Shown: positions 46,098-55,650, counted from the stretch's first letter. The stretch: DNA of 64,000 nt from Hwangdonia lutea (GCF_032814565.1 NZ_CP136521.1:1708501-1772500), one strand, 5' to 3'. The notes: generated by a model not told the origin, from the letters alone. Made by a program: numbers and translations.

Positions 46098-46655
46098 ATG
46101 GATAGAAGAAAAGCAATAAAAAACATAGCACTGGCTTTTGGCTGTACCGTGGCAACGCCAACTTTACTGAATGTTGTAACGGCCTGTACCGATAACTCGG
46201 TTTCCACAAATTATTTGTTTTTATCTAAAAGTGAAGCGGAATTGGTTGAGCGTTTAACAGAAACCATTATGCCTAAAATGTATTTTCCGTTAGTAGAAAC
46301 AATGAATCTCACCGTGTTTTTAGACCAGATGTTTTACCACACCGAAAACGATAAGAGCAAAGAAAACTTCCGAAAAGGCAGTAAAGCATTCGAAAATGAA
46401 CTATCGCTTAATCACAATAAAAAAGTAAATAAAATTAGTAACGAAGACTTTATAGCAACGTTTAAAACATATTTTAATCCTGAAAAAGAAGATGCTGTTT
46501 TCAATTTATTAAACGATGATTTTAATGAGCTAAGTCCCGATAAAAAAACGGACTTTAGCATGTATACCTTTTTAACTAAAGTGCGTAATTATTGCTTGTT
46601 TGGGTATGCAACTTCTGAAGCTTTTTCAAGTGAAACTAATTTTTACACCACATAG
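46098..46655 (+). CDS. Gluconate 2-dehydrogenase subunit 3 family protein
   Basis: A 185-aa protein that begins MDRRKAIKNIALAFGC, a twin-arginine-like signal, followed by a lipobox-like VVTAC. The rest is a helical domain with the SEAELVERLTETIMP segment typical of the family. In known systems the small subunit carries the FAD subunit across the membrane and supports its activity. It follows the GMC gene by 4 bp and is followed after 10 bp by the metallopeptidase gene. Confidence 0.88.
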   Translation: MDRRKAIKNIALAFGCTVATPTLLNVVTACTDNSVSTNYLFLSKSEAELVERLTETIMPKMYFPLVETMNLTVFLDQMFYHTENDKSKENFRKGSKAFENELSLNHNKKVNKISNEDFIATFKTYFNPEKEDAVFNLLNDDFNELSPDKKTDFSMYTFLTKVRNYCLFGYATSEAFSSETNFYTT

Positions 46656-46665
46656 ATCATTTAAA

Positions 46666-48243
46666 ATGAAAAAACTAAATCTTATTCTGCTAATAATTCT
46701 AGCAACACTAACACTTTATGGGTGTCCAAAAAACATTCAAAAAACAAAGGATAACACTTCAGGAGTTGATTTAAAAAACACTGCAAAACCGGATAACGAA
46801 TGGAAAGACCAAGCCAATAAACTAAATGTGGTGTATTGGGTGCCAAAAGGCGTGGATACCGTTCCTGGGTATTCTAAAAGAATAAGCGATATCCTCTTGA
46901 ATTTCCAAGCGTATTGTGCCGATTATATGGAAAAAGAAGGCTTTGGAAGAATGTCTTTTGGATTGGATTTAAAAGATAACAACCAAGTGAATATAATAAC
47001 CATACATTCGGAAAATGGCAAAGAAACTTACCCGTATAGAGGCGGAGGCTCTGTTATAAACAAAGAGTTGCAAGCGTATTTTTTAGAAAATCCTGATAAA
47101 AAACACAGCGAACATACTTTAGTTATTCTACCGTCTATATCCGGAGACCCATTAAATCCCGGTGGGGTGCCTTTTTATGGCTTGGGTACGTTTTGTTATG
47201 CACTAGATTACCCAGAAATGAAACTAGAGCATCTGGGAACATCCGGCAAATATGGCGCATTGGCAACCAAATGGATTGGCGGCTTGTACCACGAATTGGG
47301 CCATGGCTTAAACGCACCGCACAATAAAGAAAAAAAGAGTGAAAAAGATTTAAAAGGTACAGCTTTAATGGGCGCCGGTAATTACACTTATGGTAAATCG
47401 CCTACTTTTATTACAGGAGCTACAGCGGCGACATTTGCAAACAGTCAAGCGTTTAGTAACCAAGTTCGATCAGACTGGTATGGCCCTACTAAAAACAAAC
47501 TGACACAGTTAAAAGGTAAAGTTGAAGGTGGAAAAATTATTATTTCCGGTAATTTTGAAAGTGATGTGCCCGTTACAGACATTGTGATTTGGCACGACCC
47601 TTACCCAGCGGGAGGCAATAAAGATTATGATGCACCAGCGTGGAACGTAAAACCTATTGGTACAGATAGTTTATATGTGGAAAACGCATTATCCGAATTT
47701 TTTAAATTAGAAGGCGAATATCAACTCAGAATTCGGTTTTACCACGAAAACGGAACGCAAAACACCTACAGTTATGAGTATGCATTTGAAAATGGTATTC
47801 CAAAAATCGAGGTAATTAACAGCAAAAAAATAATAAACCCCACAAACTGGAAAATTATAGAGGCAAGCAGTCAAGAAAACGATGGTTTAGCTAGTAATAT
47901 TTTGGATGGTTACCAAAATACCTTTTGGCATACCGAATATAGAAACAACCTACCTAATTATCCGCATTATTTTGTTTTAGACAGAAATGAAACCACGGCC
48001 TTAAATGGTTTTGTTTTTGGCAATCGGGACAATTTAAACGGCGTAATAAAAAACCTTGAAGTTTGGGGCAGTAACACCAATAGTAACTGGAAAAAAATAG
48101 GTGATTACAGCTTGAAAAGACAACAAAACTATCAATTTATAGATTTGCCAAAAAACACTACTTATAGGTATTTTAAAATAAAAATTAATAACGGCCATGG
48201 CGATTTTAAATACACGCATTTAGCCGTTTTAGCTACTTATTAA
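46666..48243 (+). CDS. Metallopeptidase-like lipoprotein with C-terminal discoidin domain
   Basis: A 525-aa lipoprotein (LATLTLYGC; Cys near residue 20). The central part carries the zinc-type motif HELGHGLNAPH, so two His, Glu and a third His are available for catalysis. The C-terminal 140 residues form an F5/8 type C (discoidin) domain (ILDGYQNTFWHTEY), which binds carbohydrate. ATG 46666 is chosen; the frame upstream overlaps the previous gene. As the third gene of the operon with a sugar-type dehydrogenase, it may act on a glycoprotein or glycan, but that is inference. Confidence 0.88.
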   Translation: MKKLNLILLIILATLTLYGCPKNIQKTKDNTSGVDLKNTAKPDNEWKDQANKLNVVYWVPKGVDTVPGYSKRISDILLNFQAYCADYMEKEGFGRMSFGLDLKDNNQVNIITIHSENGKETYPYRGGGSVINKELQAYFLENPDKKHSEHTLVILPSISGDPLNPGGVPFYGLGTFCYALDYPEMKLEHLGTSGKYGALATKWIGGLYHELGHGLNAPHNKEKKSEKDLKGTALMGAGNYTYGKSPTFITGATAATFANSQAFSNQVRSDWYGPTKNKLTQLKGKVEGGKIIISGNFESDVPVTDIVIWHDPYPAGGNKDYDAPAWNVKPIGTDSLYVENALSEFFKLEGEYQLRIRFYHENGTQNTYSYEYAFENGIPKIEVINSKKIINPTNWKIIEASSQENDGLASNILDGYQNTFWHTEYRNNLPNYPHYFVLDRNETTALNGFVFGNRDNLNGVIKNLEVWGSNTNSNWKKIGDYSLKRQQNYQFIDLPKNTTYRYFKIKINNGHGDFKYTHLAVLATY

Positions 48244-48270
48244 TCAAGTCGTGTAAAACTTAAACATATT

Positions 48271-48433
48271 TAAGAAGCTGTTTGAAAAAACTTTTGAATT
48301 TAATTAGTCAGGTTGAGCCTGTCGAAACCGATATTGGTTATCAATACGTTAAAACATTTCGACAAAGCCTGTGCTGATTGCCGTTGAAGTACTCAATATG
48401 GTATAAAATTAGGCTTTTCAGACAGCTTCTTTT
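48271..48433. repeat. Nested palindrome after a stop codon, copy 2
   Basis: Outer arms TAAGAAGCTGTTTGAAAA and TTTTCAGACAGCTTCTTTTA; inside, TCAGGTTGAGCCTGTCGAAA and a diverged partner (TTTCGACAAAGCCTGTGCTGA). Same design as the copies at 24611 and 55651. It starts 28 nt after the metallopeptidase stop and probably ends that operon; the remaining 125 bp to the kinase gene hold its promoter. Confidence 0.75.
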
Positions 48434-48557
48434 ATATGCCCATTAATAATAAGAATTTATGCAACTTACCACACCTGTTTTGCAGTTTGCCCGAAACTGG
48501 TTTTTTAAAACTAACCGTTACCGTTCTTTTGTGGTCTAAACAAGTGAATTTATCATT

Positions 48558-50478
48558 ATGAAAAAGCTAATACTCCTTATTCTTATTTTAATAATTACAC
48601 CTTTTTTGATTACGTCGGAAAAATCAATAAATGAAAAAGCCATAAAAATCAGTGTACATAATTCAAAACTCCCTGAAACTGCAAATTGGGAATATGTAAA
48701 AATGAAAGTGTTTGATGTAAATGGAAAACTTGAAAAAGGATATGATAAACCCGTACAAATTAATTTAGATAGATCTGCAACTCATAATGACAGTATAATT
48801 GTAAGTAATTTTTTTTGATGAACTTAAATCCCTTATACCAAATATTAAAATTGGATTTGATTTCCCTCCAGAAATAAGCCCTCCTTTTCATTACATAAAA
48901 CTCAGTTTTAAAAATGATTCAATTCAATATGAGCGATTTTTAACAAAAAAAAGATATTTAGATGGAAATACCGTAGGAAGAACATCACCAGGTTTTATAA
49001 CTTCTTCAGATGGAAGTAAACACTCTTTTTTAAATTTTGAGTTTAATGAAGAAACTACTGATGAAAAAAGTGAAATGTCTATCCAACAAGAATTATTAAA
49101 AACAATGTTTTTAACTGAAAACATGAAAGAGTTTTTTAGTGAGTTTCCTGTTCAAGCGTTTAATGATATAAATAATTTAGACTATGGCTTTATAGGTAAG
49201 TTTGATAAATTTTTACTTCAAAAAGTCTATGCTGATGATTTTATTAGCCAATTTGAAGATTATTTATACACCCATTACCCATGGCAATATGCCTATTCTT
49301 TTTTGAGTAAAGAAAAAATGAAGATGCTTGCAATAAGTATTGTTACAGCACTAGGGATTATTGTTTTTATTTTACTATTTAGTTTTTTTCAAAACAGAAA
49401 ATTTAAACACGCGTATTTAAGCTACTTGTTTCCAATTGTACTTATTGCTTTACATATTATAAACCTTAAATGGATTTATGAATATTTAACTATTTTGAAT
49501 AGTCCAATTACTTGGAGTGGAAGTATCATTTTTGGTTTTTTATTTATTGGAATTTTAGCAATCATCAGCGCAACACTTCTTTATTTTTTAGAAAAAATAT
49601 TCCTTAAACTAAGGTTTAATTTTTCTTTTCAATTACTGTTAAAAGTGGTGTTTACTTTTGCAGCGTTTAACTTACCTCTATTAGTTTTTATATTTTTAGT
49701 TGATAGTAACATCAAACCAGATAATTTAGATTTTTTGGAGTCTTATTTCCCGTGGTTTATCATTTCTATATTTTTAGCTTTGGGTAGAGGCTTACTCATT
49801 TACCTCAACCACATTTCCCAATCTTTGGTAAACGAAAAAGACGTAGAACTAAGCCGGTTAAAAGAAGCAAACACCCAATCGGAATTAAAATTATTACAAT
49901 CGCACATCAATCCGCATTTTTTGTACAATGCCTTAAATTCCATTGCAGGTTTGGCGTATAAAAGCGCTGAGAAAACAGAAAAAATGGCCTTGTCTTTATC
50001 CAATTTGTTTCGGTATTCCATCAATAAAAAAGGGCAACAAATGAGTACCGTAAAGGATGAAGTTTTAATGGTACAAAATTATTTAGAGATAGAGAAAATT
50101 CGCTTTGGTGAGCGTTTAAAGTTTATTTTAGAGGTTGATAAAACGCTGGAAAATGAAGCAATACCCATGTATATTTTACAACCTTTGGTTGAAAACGCCA
50201 TAAAACACGGTGTGTCTCAAGTTAGAGGCGAAGGCCTTATTGTATTGGAGATTAAACAGGAAGACGACAATTTATTAATTCGAGTTATCGATAACGGTCC
50301 TGATTTTTCAACTGGATTGGTAAGTGGCCACGGCTTGCAAACGGTTTACGATTTATTGCGTTTAAGTTATGGCGACAAAGCTACTTTACATTGGGAAAAT
50401 GCTCCTGTAAAACATATTTCAATTTCAATACCAAAATTGTATCAAAATGCAAAAAATATACAAAACCATTATTATTGA
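48558..50478 (+). pseudogene. LytS/YehU-type sensor histidine kinase, frameshifted
   Basis: The gene begins at ATG 48558 (signal-like hydrophobic N-terminus), runs in one frame to a TGA at 48816-48818, and continues in the next frame from 48817 to 50478. The lesion is a T8 run (48809-48816): with seven T the frames join to a 639-aa protein. That protein would have a periplasmic sensor region (about 20-250), several membrane helices (about 255-415), the His_kinase domain with SHINPHFLYNAL (phospho-His) and an ATPase domain (LQPLVENAIKHG). From the second frame alone, a product starting at ATG 49075 would keep the membrane and kinase parts. Confidence 0.9.
48809..48816 (+). other. T8 tract causing the kinase frameshift
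   Basis: Eight T follow AGTAA; one T less restores the frame across the junction. Such tracts are prone to slippage in replication, transcription and sequencing. Confidence 0.85.
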
Positions 50479-51202
50479 CGATGAGCCACCAGCACGGGAG
50501 CGCTTGCTAAAATTGTTAAAAAATTTCCCGGACACCTTTCAAGTCATCGCCCTTGCCGAAGATGCTATTGACGCTCAAGAAAAAATTGAAGTGCTAAAGC
50601 CAGACCTTATTTTCTTGGATATTGAAATGCCAGAAGTATCGGGTTTTGATTTGTTAAAGCGTTTAAAAACCATTCCAATCGTTATTTTTTGTACGGCTTA
50701 CGATCAGTATTCCTTAAAAGCGTTCGACACCAATAGCATCGAATATTTATTAAAACCAGTCAGTTTAGAGCGTTTGCAACAATCGGTTAACAAATTAAAT
50801 CTGTTTGGCAACAATACAACCTCGCAAAATGTTTTGGCTTTATTAGAGGAATTAACGTCTAAATAGGAAGCTAAAAAAACGACCTCAATTACAGTTAAAA
50901 AAGGCGATACACTCATTATTATAAAACTAGAAGATATCAGTTATTTTAAAGCCGATGACCGTTATGTGGCTTTATATACTAAAGACGAGAAATATTTAAT
51001 AGAGGAACCCTTATCGCAACTAGAGCAAAAATTACCCGAGTATTTTTTAAGAGTGCACAAAGGCGTTATTATAAATACGGAGTTTGTAAAAAACGTTCAA
51101 AAATATTTTAATAGCAGATTTATTATCACCTTAAAAGATTCAACAGCTATTACCACAGGCAGAAGTTATAATGATGCTGTAAAACGTTGGATGAATTTGT
51201 AA
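50447..51202 (+). pseudogene. LytR/AlgR-type response regulator, interrupted by an in-frame TAG
   Basis: The start overlaps the kinase gene by 32 nt. Residues 1-125 form a receiver domain (IIIDDEPPARERL; phospho-acceptor Asp58 in FLDIEMP). A TAG at 50864-50866 then stops it at 139 aa, but the same frame continues without further stops to 51202 and encodes a full LytTR DNA-binding domain (ITVKKGDTLIIIKLED, FLRVHKGVIINTEFV). The whole would be 251 codons. A single base change (for example from CAG, AAG or GAG) explains it. As it stands the product is a receiver without DNA-binding part, unless the stop is read through. Confidence 0.92.
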
Positions 51203-51236
51203 TATTACCTTAAAATCAACCCAAAAAATTTAACAC

Positions 51237-51275
51237 GATTAGCTCATCACACTGAACTTGTTTCAGGGGTCAGAT
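51237..51275. repeat. Stem-loop repeat (CTGAAACAAGTTCAG type)
   Basis: On the - strand CCCTGAAACAAGTTCAGTGTGAT; TGAA / TTCA form a short hairpin. Related units are at 12155 and, more weakly, 11648. It lies in the 260-bp gap between the regulator and DUF6607 genes; the rest of that gap shows nothing I could support. Confidence 0.6.
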
Positions 51276-51464
51276 ATAACAAATAGCGTAGTTTTTCCAC
51301 GAATACTCCAATAAAACCCAAAATAGTTATTCGTCTTTCTTGGCATTTTAAAACCTTTAACAGCATACTTTTCCGTTTAATAATAATTCCAATATTGTTA
51401 TCGAAAAAGATGGTGTTTATTTTTTCCAAACGGTAAAAATATGCTGCTTCAAGATTCAACTAAA

Positions 51465-52355
51465 CTAATTCAAAAACTTATTTATTATGGTTCTAATATC
51501 TTTTCTGCTAGCTTTATTATCTAAGGCAAATAAATGTTGATGCAGCATCTTGCCATCTACTTTGCTTTTTAATTTAACTTCTTTGTTTTCAGCAAAAACG
51601 TTATCCCATTCCTGTCTTACTTTTTTCCACACTTTATTGTTTTCTTTCCACCAATCTCGGGCTACTTTACATTTTTCATCGGCTACTTTTGTGTAAATAT
51701 TGTAGCCTTTTTCTTGGGCTAAAAGTGCATCATCTTTACCCGATTCCCTTATAATTTTGTCGTTATCTTGTTCGTGTAGCCAACCGTAATCTGTGAGTTT
51801 TACGGTATTCCCTCTTGCCATGATGTTGTAATCACTTCTTTTTGAATATTCACGTCTGGGCAGCGGTGCATCGGTTTTGTTTTGCCAAAAGCGTTTTCCA
51901 TCAACATGAACCCAAGTAGCGGAACCAGAATATCGTGGGCTATCATCTACTTGATATACTTTTTGTGCCCATTGCCCTTTTACATGCTCTTTTGGAAGCT
52001 CTTTAACGCGCCATGTGTTTTTAGCTGTGTAATCAAATACATTTTGGTTTTGAAACTGCCAATCTTGTCGCCAATGTTTTATAACCATGGTATCGTTTAC
52101 AACCAACAAGTGTTGTATGCTTATTTCATCATCTTTATCGGTTATTAATTCTGCCCATTCTAAGGCGTGCGCTCTGTAATCGTAGGCTTTTTCGTAGGCA
52201 ATATTCGGTGAAAATGTTTCGGCATATTTAAACTTTATTTCATAGCAACCGCACATATCTTTTATCGCTTTTTGGTCTTTTTCTTTTTTGGTTTGTCCAT
52301 ATGTTACTAGAGAAAATGTTAAAAGTAATAATGGTAAAAGTGTTAATCGTTTCAT
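51465..52355 (-). CDS. DUF6607-type exported protein of the haem-uptake locus
   Basis: A 296-aa protein with a signal peptide (ends LVTYGQ). It contains CGCYEIKFKYAETF near residue 35 and several Trp-rich stretches (WRQDWQFQN, TWVHVDGKRFWQNK), in keeping with DUF6607. It is divergent from a TonB-dependent receptor with HmuY, separated by about 105 bp with a palindromic operator candidate, so it is likely controlled together with them by iron or haem. Molecular function is unknown; a periplasmic or outer-membrane role in haem handling is inferred from position. Confidence 0.7.
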   Translation of the reverse strand: MKRLTLLPLLLLTFSLVTYGQTKKEKDQKAIKDMCGCYEIKFKYAETFSPNIAYEKAYDYRAHALEWAELITDKDDEISIQHLLVVNDTMVIKHWRQDWQFQNQNVFDYTAKNTWRVKELPKEHVKGQWAQKVYQVDDSPRYSGSATWVHVDGKRFWQNKTDAPLPRREYSKRSDYNIMARGNTVKLTDYGWLHEQDNDKIIRESGKDDALLAQEKGYNIYTKVADEKCKVARDWWKENNKVWKKVRQEWDNVFAENKEVKLKSKVDGKMLHQHLFALDNKASRKDIRTIINKFLN

Positions 52356-52400
52356 TTTAAATGGTTTGTTTTTTATGATTAAAAAAAATTGAAAAATTAT

Positions 52401-52429
52401 TTATTCTTATTTAGACTGAATAAAAATAA
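52401..52429. promoter_or_regulatory. Candidate iron-responsive operator of the haem locus
   Basis: A 29-bp dyad, TTATTCTTATT - TAGACTG - AATAAAAATAA; the arms match at 10 of 11 positions. It lies directly upstream of the -7 box of the receptor gene, where a repressor would block RNA polymerase, and between two divergent genes. Fur or another metal regulator is the likely binder; this is inference. Confidence 0.55.
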
Positions 52430-52433
52430 CCTA

Positions 52434-52441
52434 TATATTTG
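52434..52441 (+). promoter_or_regulatory. Candidate -7 box of the TonB receptor operon
   Basis: TATATTTG matches TAnnTTTG, 18 bp before the ATG and 4 bp after the palindrome. Confidence 0.5.
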
Positions 52442-52459
52442 CGACAAATTTAATCAAGA

Positions 52460-54544
52460 ATGATTCTAAATAAAAAATATTTTTGCATTTATTTTTCGCT
52501 TTTTTTTCTCAGTTATTCGGTTTCCCAAGAATCGACAAACCTTTTAAACGATTCAACTAAAACTGAAAATTTAGACGAGGTTATTATTACGGCTACACGA
52601 ACCATTAGGCAGTTATCGTCGTTACCGATGCCGGCTCAAATCGTTTCGAAAAAAGATATAAAGCGTTCTAACTCCATACGGTTAAGCGATATTTTAAACG
52701 AGCAAACCGGACTGATTACCGTACCGGATTTTGACGGCGGCGAAGGGATTCAGCTCCAAGGTTTAGACGCGCAATACACCTTAATTATGGTTGATGGAGT
52801 ACCGCTTGTGGGTCGATCGGCTGGTACTTTAGACCTTAGTAGAATTACCGTTGGGAACATTAAACAAATAGAAATCGTTAAAGGCGCATCGTCTAGTTTG
52901 TACGGTAGCGATGCGCTTGGTGGTGTTATAAATATTATTACCGACACACCAAAAACAGGATTTAAAGGCGCTGTAAATTATAGAATGGGCACGTTTAATA
53001 CCAACGATTTAAGCACCACGATTAATTATAAAAACAAGAAACTTAAAGCGGGTGTTTTTTTTAATAGATACCGTAGCGACGGCTACGATTTGAATAAAAA
53101 TGATGATTTAAACACGGTTGAACCATTTGAAAATTACACATTAAATGCCAAAATAACTTATAATTTTTCTGAGGCGACCAACCTATTTATCTCGACTAAA
53201 TATTTTACCCAGAATCAAGATTACAAGGCATCATCAACCTTAAAAGGCGAAAGCGATATTAACGAATGGAGTTCACATTTAAAATTAAGCCATACCTATT
53301 CTGAAAAATGGAGCAGTTATTTTGAATTTTATACCACACAGTATAAGGCAAAAGATTTTTTAGATGACGAAAACGGCAGCAGATTTAGCGATAGTTACTA
53401 CAATCAATTATTAATACGTCCTGAAATTCGAGGCACTTATAAGCTAAACGATGCTCATAACTTTATTGGCGGGTTGGGGCTTAATCACGAAACTTTAAAT
53501 AGAACCGATTTTACGGCGCAACCCGAGTTTAATTCGCCATACGTTTACCTACAATATGATGGCGATTTAACCAAAAAAATCAACCTTATTTTGGGCGCAC
53601 GTTTTGATAGTCATAACAAATACAAATCGCAGTTTAGCCCAAAGGTAGCGATGCGCTATGAGATAAGCGATAAGTTTGCTGTAAAAAGTTCGGTGGGTTA
53701 CGGTTTTAAGGCACCAGATTTTAGGCAGCTGTATTTTAATTTTACCAATGCCACGGTTGGTTACACAATTTTAGGATACAATGCTGTTTCTACAACCATT
53801 CCCGAGTTAGAATCGCAAGGAGAAATAGCAAATATTATAGTTCCTATTTCAGAATTTGAAGCCGAATTGCATCCAGAAAATTCCATAAGCATCAATGTGG
53901 GGCTTGATTATAAATTATCGGCTGCCATTAAATTGGAAATGAATCTGTTTAGAAATCATATTGACGATTTAATTGATACCCGTGTTATTGCAACTAAAAC
54001 CAACGGGCAAAATGTATTTAGCTATTACAATGTTAATCAGGTTTATACACAAGGATTGGAATTTAATACCACTTGGAAACCCGGAAATCAAATTAAAATA
54101 TCGGGCGGTTACCAATTATTATTTGCCAAAGATAAAACGGCCGAAAAAGCTTTTAAAAACGGACAGGTTTTTGCCCGAGCAAATCCCAGTTCGCCATCGT
54201 TTCAACTTAAAAAACAGGATTATTTTGGGTTGTACAATCGCTCGCGGCACATGGCCAACTTAAAGCTGTTTTATAATATTCCTCAATGGGATTTAGATAC
54301 CAATATTAGAGGAACATATCGAAGTAAATACGGCTTGTTCGACACCAACGGAAACACCTATTTAGATGCTTATGACGATTTTGTTGATGGCTACACCATA
54401 ATCGATTTTGCCATAAACAAAACCATTTATAAAAACTACCAATTAGGTTTCGGCATTGATAATCTATTCAATTTTACAGACAGCCAAAACATCAGCAATA
54501 TTGCTGGCAGAATTATATACGGAAAATTAAATATTCAATTTTAA
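52460..54544 (+). CDS. TonB-dependent receptor, probably haem (HmuR-like)
   Basis: A 694-aa outer-membrane receptor: signal peptide (1-22), TonB box region, plug domain (about 40-155; GIQLQGLDAQYTLIMVDGVP, LYGSDALGGVINII) and a 22-strand-type beta barrel to the C-terminal phenylalanine (KLNIQF). The nearby HmuY gene makes haem the most likely cargo. The last C-terminal residues are typical for BAM-dependent insertion. It is the first gene of a three-gene operon (HmuY after 13 bp, DoxX 2 bp later). Confidence 0.95.
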   Translation: MILNKKYFCIYFSLFFLSYSVSQESTNLLNDSTKTENLDEVIITATRTIRQLSSLPMPAQIVSKKDIKRSNSIRLSDILNEQTGLITVPDFDGGEGIQLQGLDAQYTLIMVDGVPLVGRSAGTLDLSRITVGNIKQIEIVKGASSSLYGSDALGGVINIITDTPKTGFKGAVNYRMGTFNTNDLSTTINYKNKKLKAGVFFNRYRSDGYDLNKNDDLNTVEPFENYTLNAKITYNFSEATNLFISTKYFTQNQDYKASSTLKGESDINEWSSHLKLSHTYSEKWSSYFEFYTTQYKAKDFLDDENGSRFSDSYYNQLLIRPEIRGTYKLNDAHNFIGGLGLNHETLNRTDFTAQPEFNSPYVYLQYDGDLTKKINLILGARFDSHNKYKSQFSPKVAMRYEISDKFAVKSSVGYGFKAPDFRQLYFNFTNATVGYTILGYNAVSTTIPELESQGEIANIIVPISEFEAELHPENSISINVGLDYKLSAAIKLEMNLFRNHIDDLIDTRVIATKTNGQNVFSYYNVNQVYTQGLEFNTTWKPGNQIKISGGYQLLFAKDKTAEKAFKNGQVFARANPSSPSFQLKKQDYFGLYNRSRHMANLKLFYNIPQWDLDTNIRGTYRSKYGLFDTNGNTYLDAYDDFVDGYTIIDFAINKTIYKNYQLGFGIDNLFNFTDSQNISNIAGRIIYGKLNIQF

Positions 54545-54557
54545 ATACATAAACACT

Positions 54558-55190
54558 ATGAACATTATTAAAACCAAACAACTCGCCATTTTATTCACAT
54601 TATTTATTGGTTTCACATCTTGTAGCGATGACGATGCTAAGCCATTATTGGAGGTAGAATCTGAAACCGTTTCCAATTTACACGCCCCACAAACCGGCGG
54701 CCAAGGGCAACCCGTTTCAGGAGCGTTTACCAAGTTTAATTTTGCAACAGGACAAACAACAACGAGCGATACCGATTGGGATATTGCCTTTAGAGGCACT
54801 TCAATTATTGTAAATGGTGGCACCACTTTGGGTACAACCGATGAGCCCAATCGAACAGGAAACGCGGCGGTGTATATTACCAATGGCACCATGGCTTCTG
54901 TAACAAGTGTAGACACCTCTTTATTTGAACAAGATTCCGATACTGGTTACGCCATTTCAACTGGAAGCGGCAATAGCTGGTACACTTATGCGGGTCCTCC
55001 AACACATTTAATTACGCCAACCCCCGGAAAAATATTGGTGTTTAAAACCTACAACGGGCTTTATGCCAAAGTTGAAATTTTAAGCTATTATAAAGATGCT
55101 CCGGCAAATCCTGATGCATATACTGATGAAACGCCTTACTACACTTTCAGCTATGTTTTTCAACCTAATGCGGACCTAACTACTTTTTAA
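54558..55190 (+). CDS. HmuY family haem-binding lipoprotein
   Basis: A 210-aa lipoprotein (LFIGFTSCSDDD; Cys near residue 22) with the features of the HmuY family: FTKFNFATGQTTTSDTDWDIAFRG, and the NSWYTYAG and YFTF-like (YYTFSYVFQ) segments. HmuY proteins bind haem at the surface and pass it to the receptor. The haem-ligating His pair of P. gingivalis HmuY cannot be confirmed by eye; other members use Met. Confidence 0.9.
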   Translation: MNIIKTKQLAILFTLFIGFTSCSDDDAKPLLEVESETVSNLHAPQTGGQGQPVSGAFTKFNFATGQTTTSDTDWDIAFRGTSIIVNGGTTLGTTDEPNRTGNAAVYITNGTMASVTSVDTSLFEQDSDTGYAISTGSGNSWYTYAGPPTHLITPTPGKILVFKTYNGLYAKVEILSYYKDAPANPDAYTDETPYYTFSYVFQPNADLTTF

Positions 55191-55192
55191 AT

Positions 55193-55642
55193 ATGAAAAA
55201 ATCAATGAGCATATTATTTATTGTATGTCGTCTTTTTTTAGGAGGATTTATGATTTATGGAGGGATTCAAAAATTCAACAAACCCATGCCCGAACCCATT
55301 GAAGTTGTAGAAAAAGCTCAAAAATTCACAGCAGCCGAAAAAGTTAATACCTTGCAAAAAATCCTTTATATAAGTGGCGCAAAACAAACGGGCTATTTTT
55401 GGCAAGTTTTAGGCATTTGCGAATTATTGTTCGGATTGCTTTTAATGATTCAAGGCACAGGGTTTATTGGTGCTCTGTTTTTGTTGCCAATAACCTTGCA
55501 CATTTTTTTATTTCATTTGTTTTTAGAACCCGATGATATTGAAGAGCTTGTACAAACGGGTGTTTTATTTGCCATTAACATTGGTTTGATAATGCGCGAA
55601 AAAGAAAAATGGAAACATTTACTTTGGATTAAACCTATTTAA
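55193..55642 (+). CDS. DoxX family membrane protein
   Basis: A 149-aa protein with four hydrophobic segments (about 7-22, 65-85, 88-110, 118-135). RLFLGGFMIYGGIQKFNKP is the typical DoxX start. It lies 2 bp after HmuY and ends the operon. Members of this family include quinone-linked oxidoreductase subunits; a role in haem use or reduction is inference from context. Confidence 0.88.
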   Translation: MKKSMSILFIVCRLFLGGFMIYGGIQKFNKPMPEPIEVVEKAQKFTAAEKVNTLQKILYISGAKQTGYFWQVLGICELLFGLLLMIQGTGFIGALFLLPITLHIFLFHLFLEPDDIEELVQTGVLFAINIGLIMREKEKWKHLLWIKPI

Positions 55643-55650
55643 GTAAGTAA

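Noticed and set aside
48481-48506. Small hairpin CAGTTT...AAACTG with T6 upstream of the kinase
   Set aside because: Only a 6-bp weak stem; the larger palindrome just before it is a better end for the operon.
48510-48535. Two overlapping ACCGTT motifs upstream of the kinase gene, resembling LytTR binding half-sites
   Set aside because: They are 6 bp apart instead of the usual 12-13 bp and match the consensus only in part.
51247-51459. 70-codon - strand frame between the response regulator and DUF6607
   Set aside because: Its end lies in a dispersed stem-loop repeat and the rest has no recognisable pattern or initiation context; a remnant cannot be excluded but is not supported.
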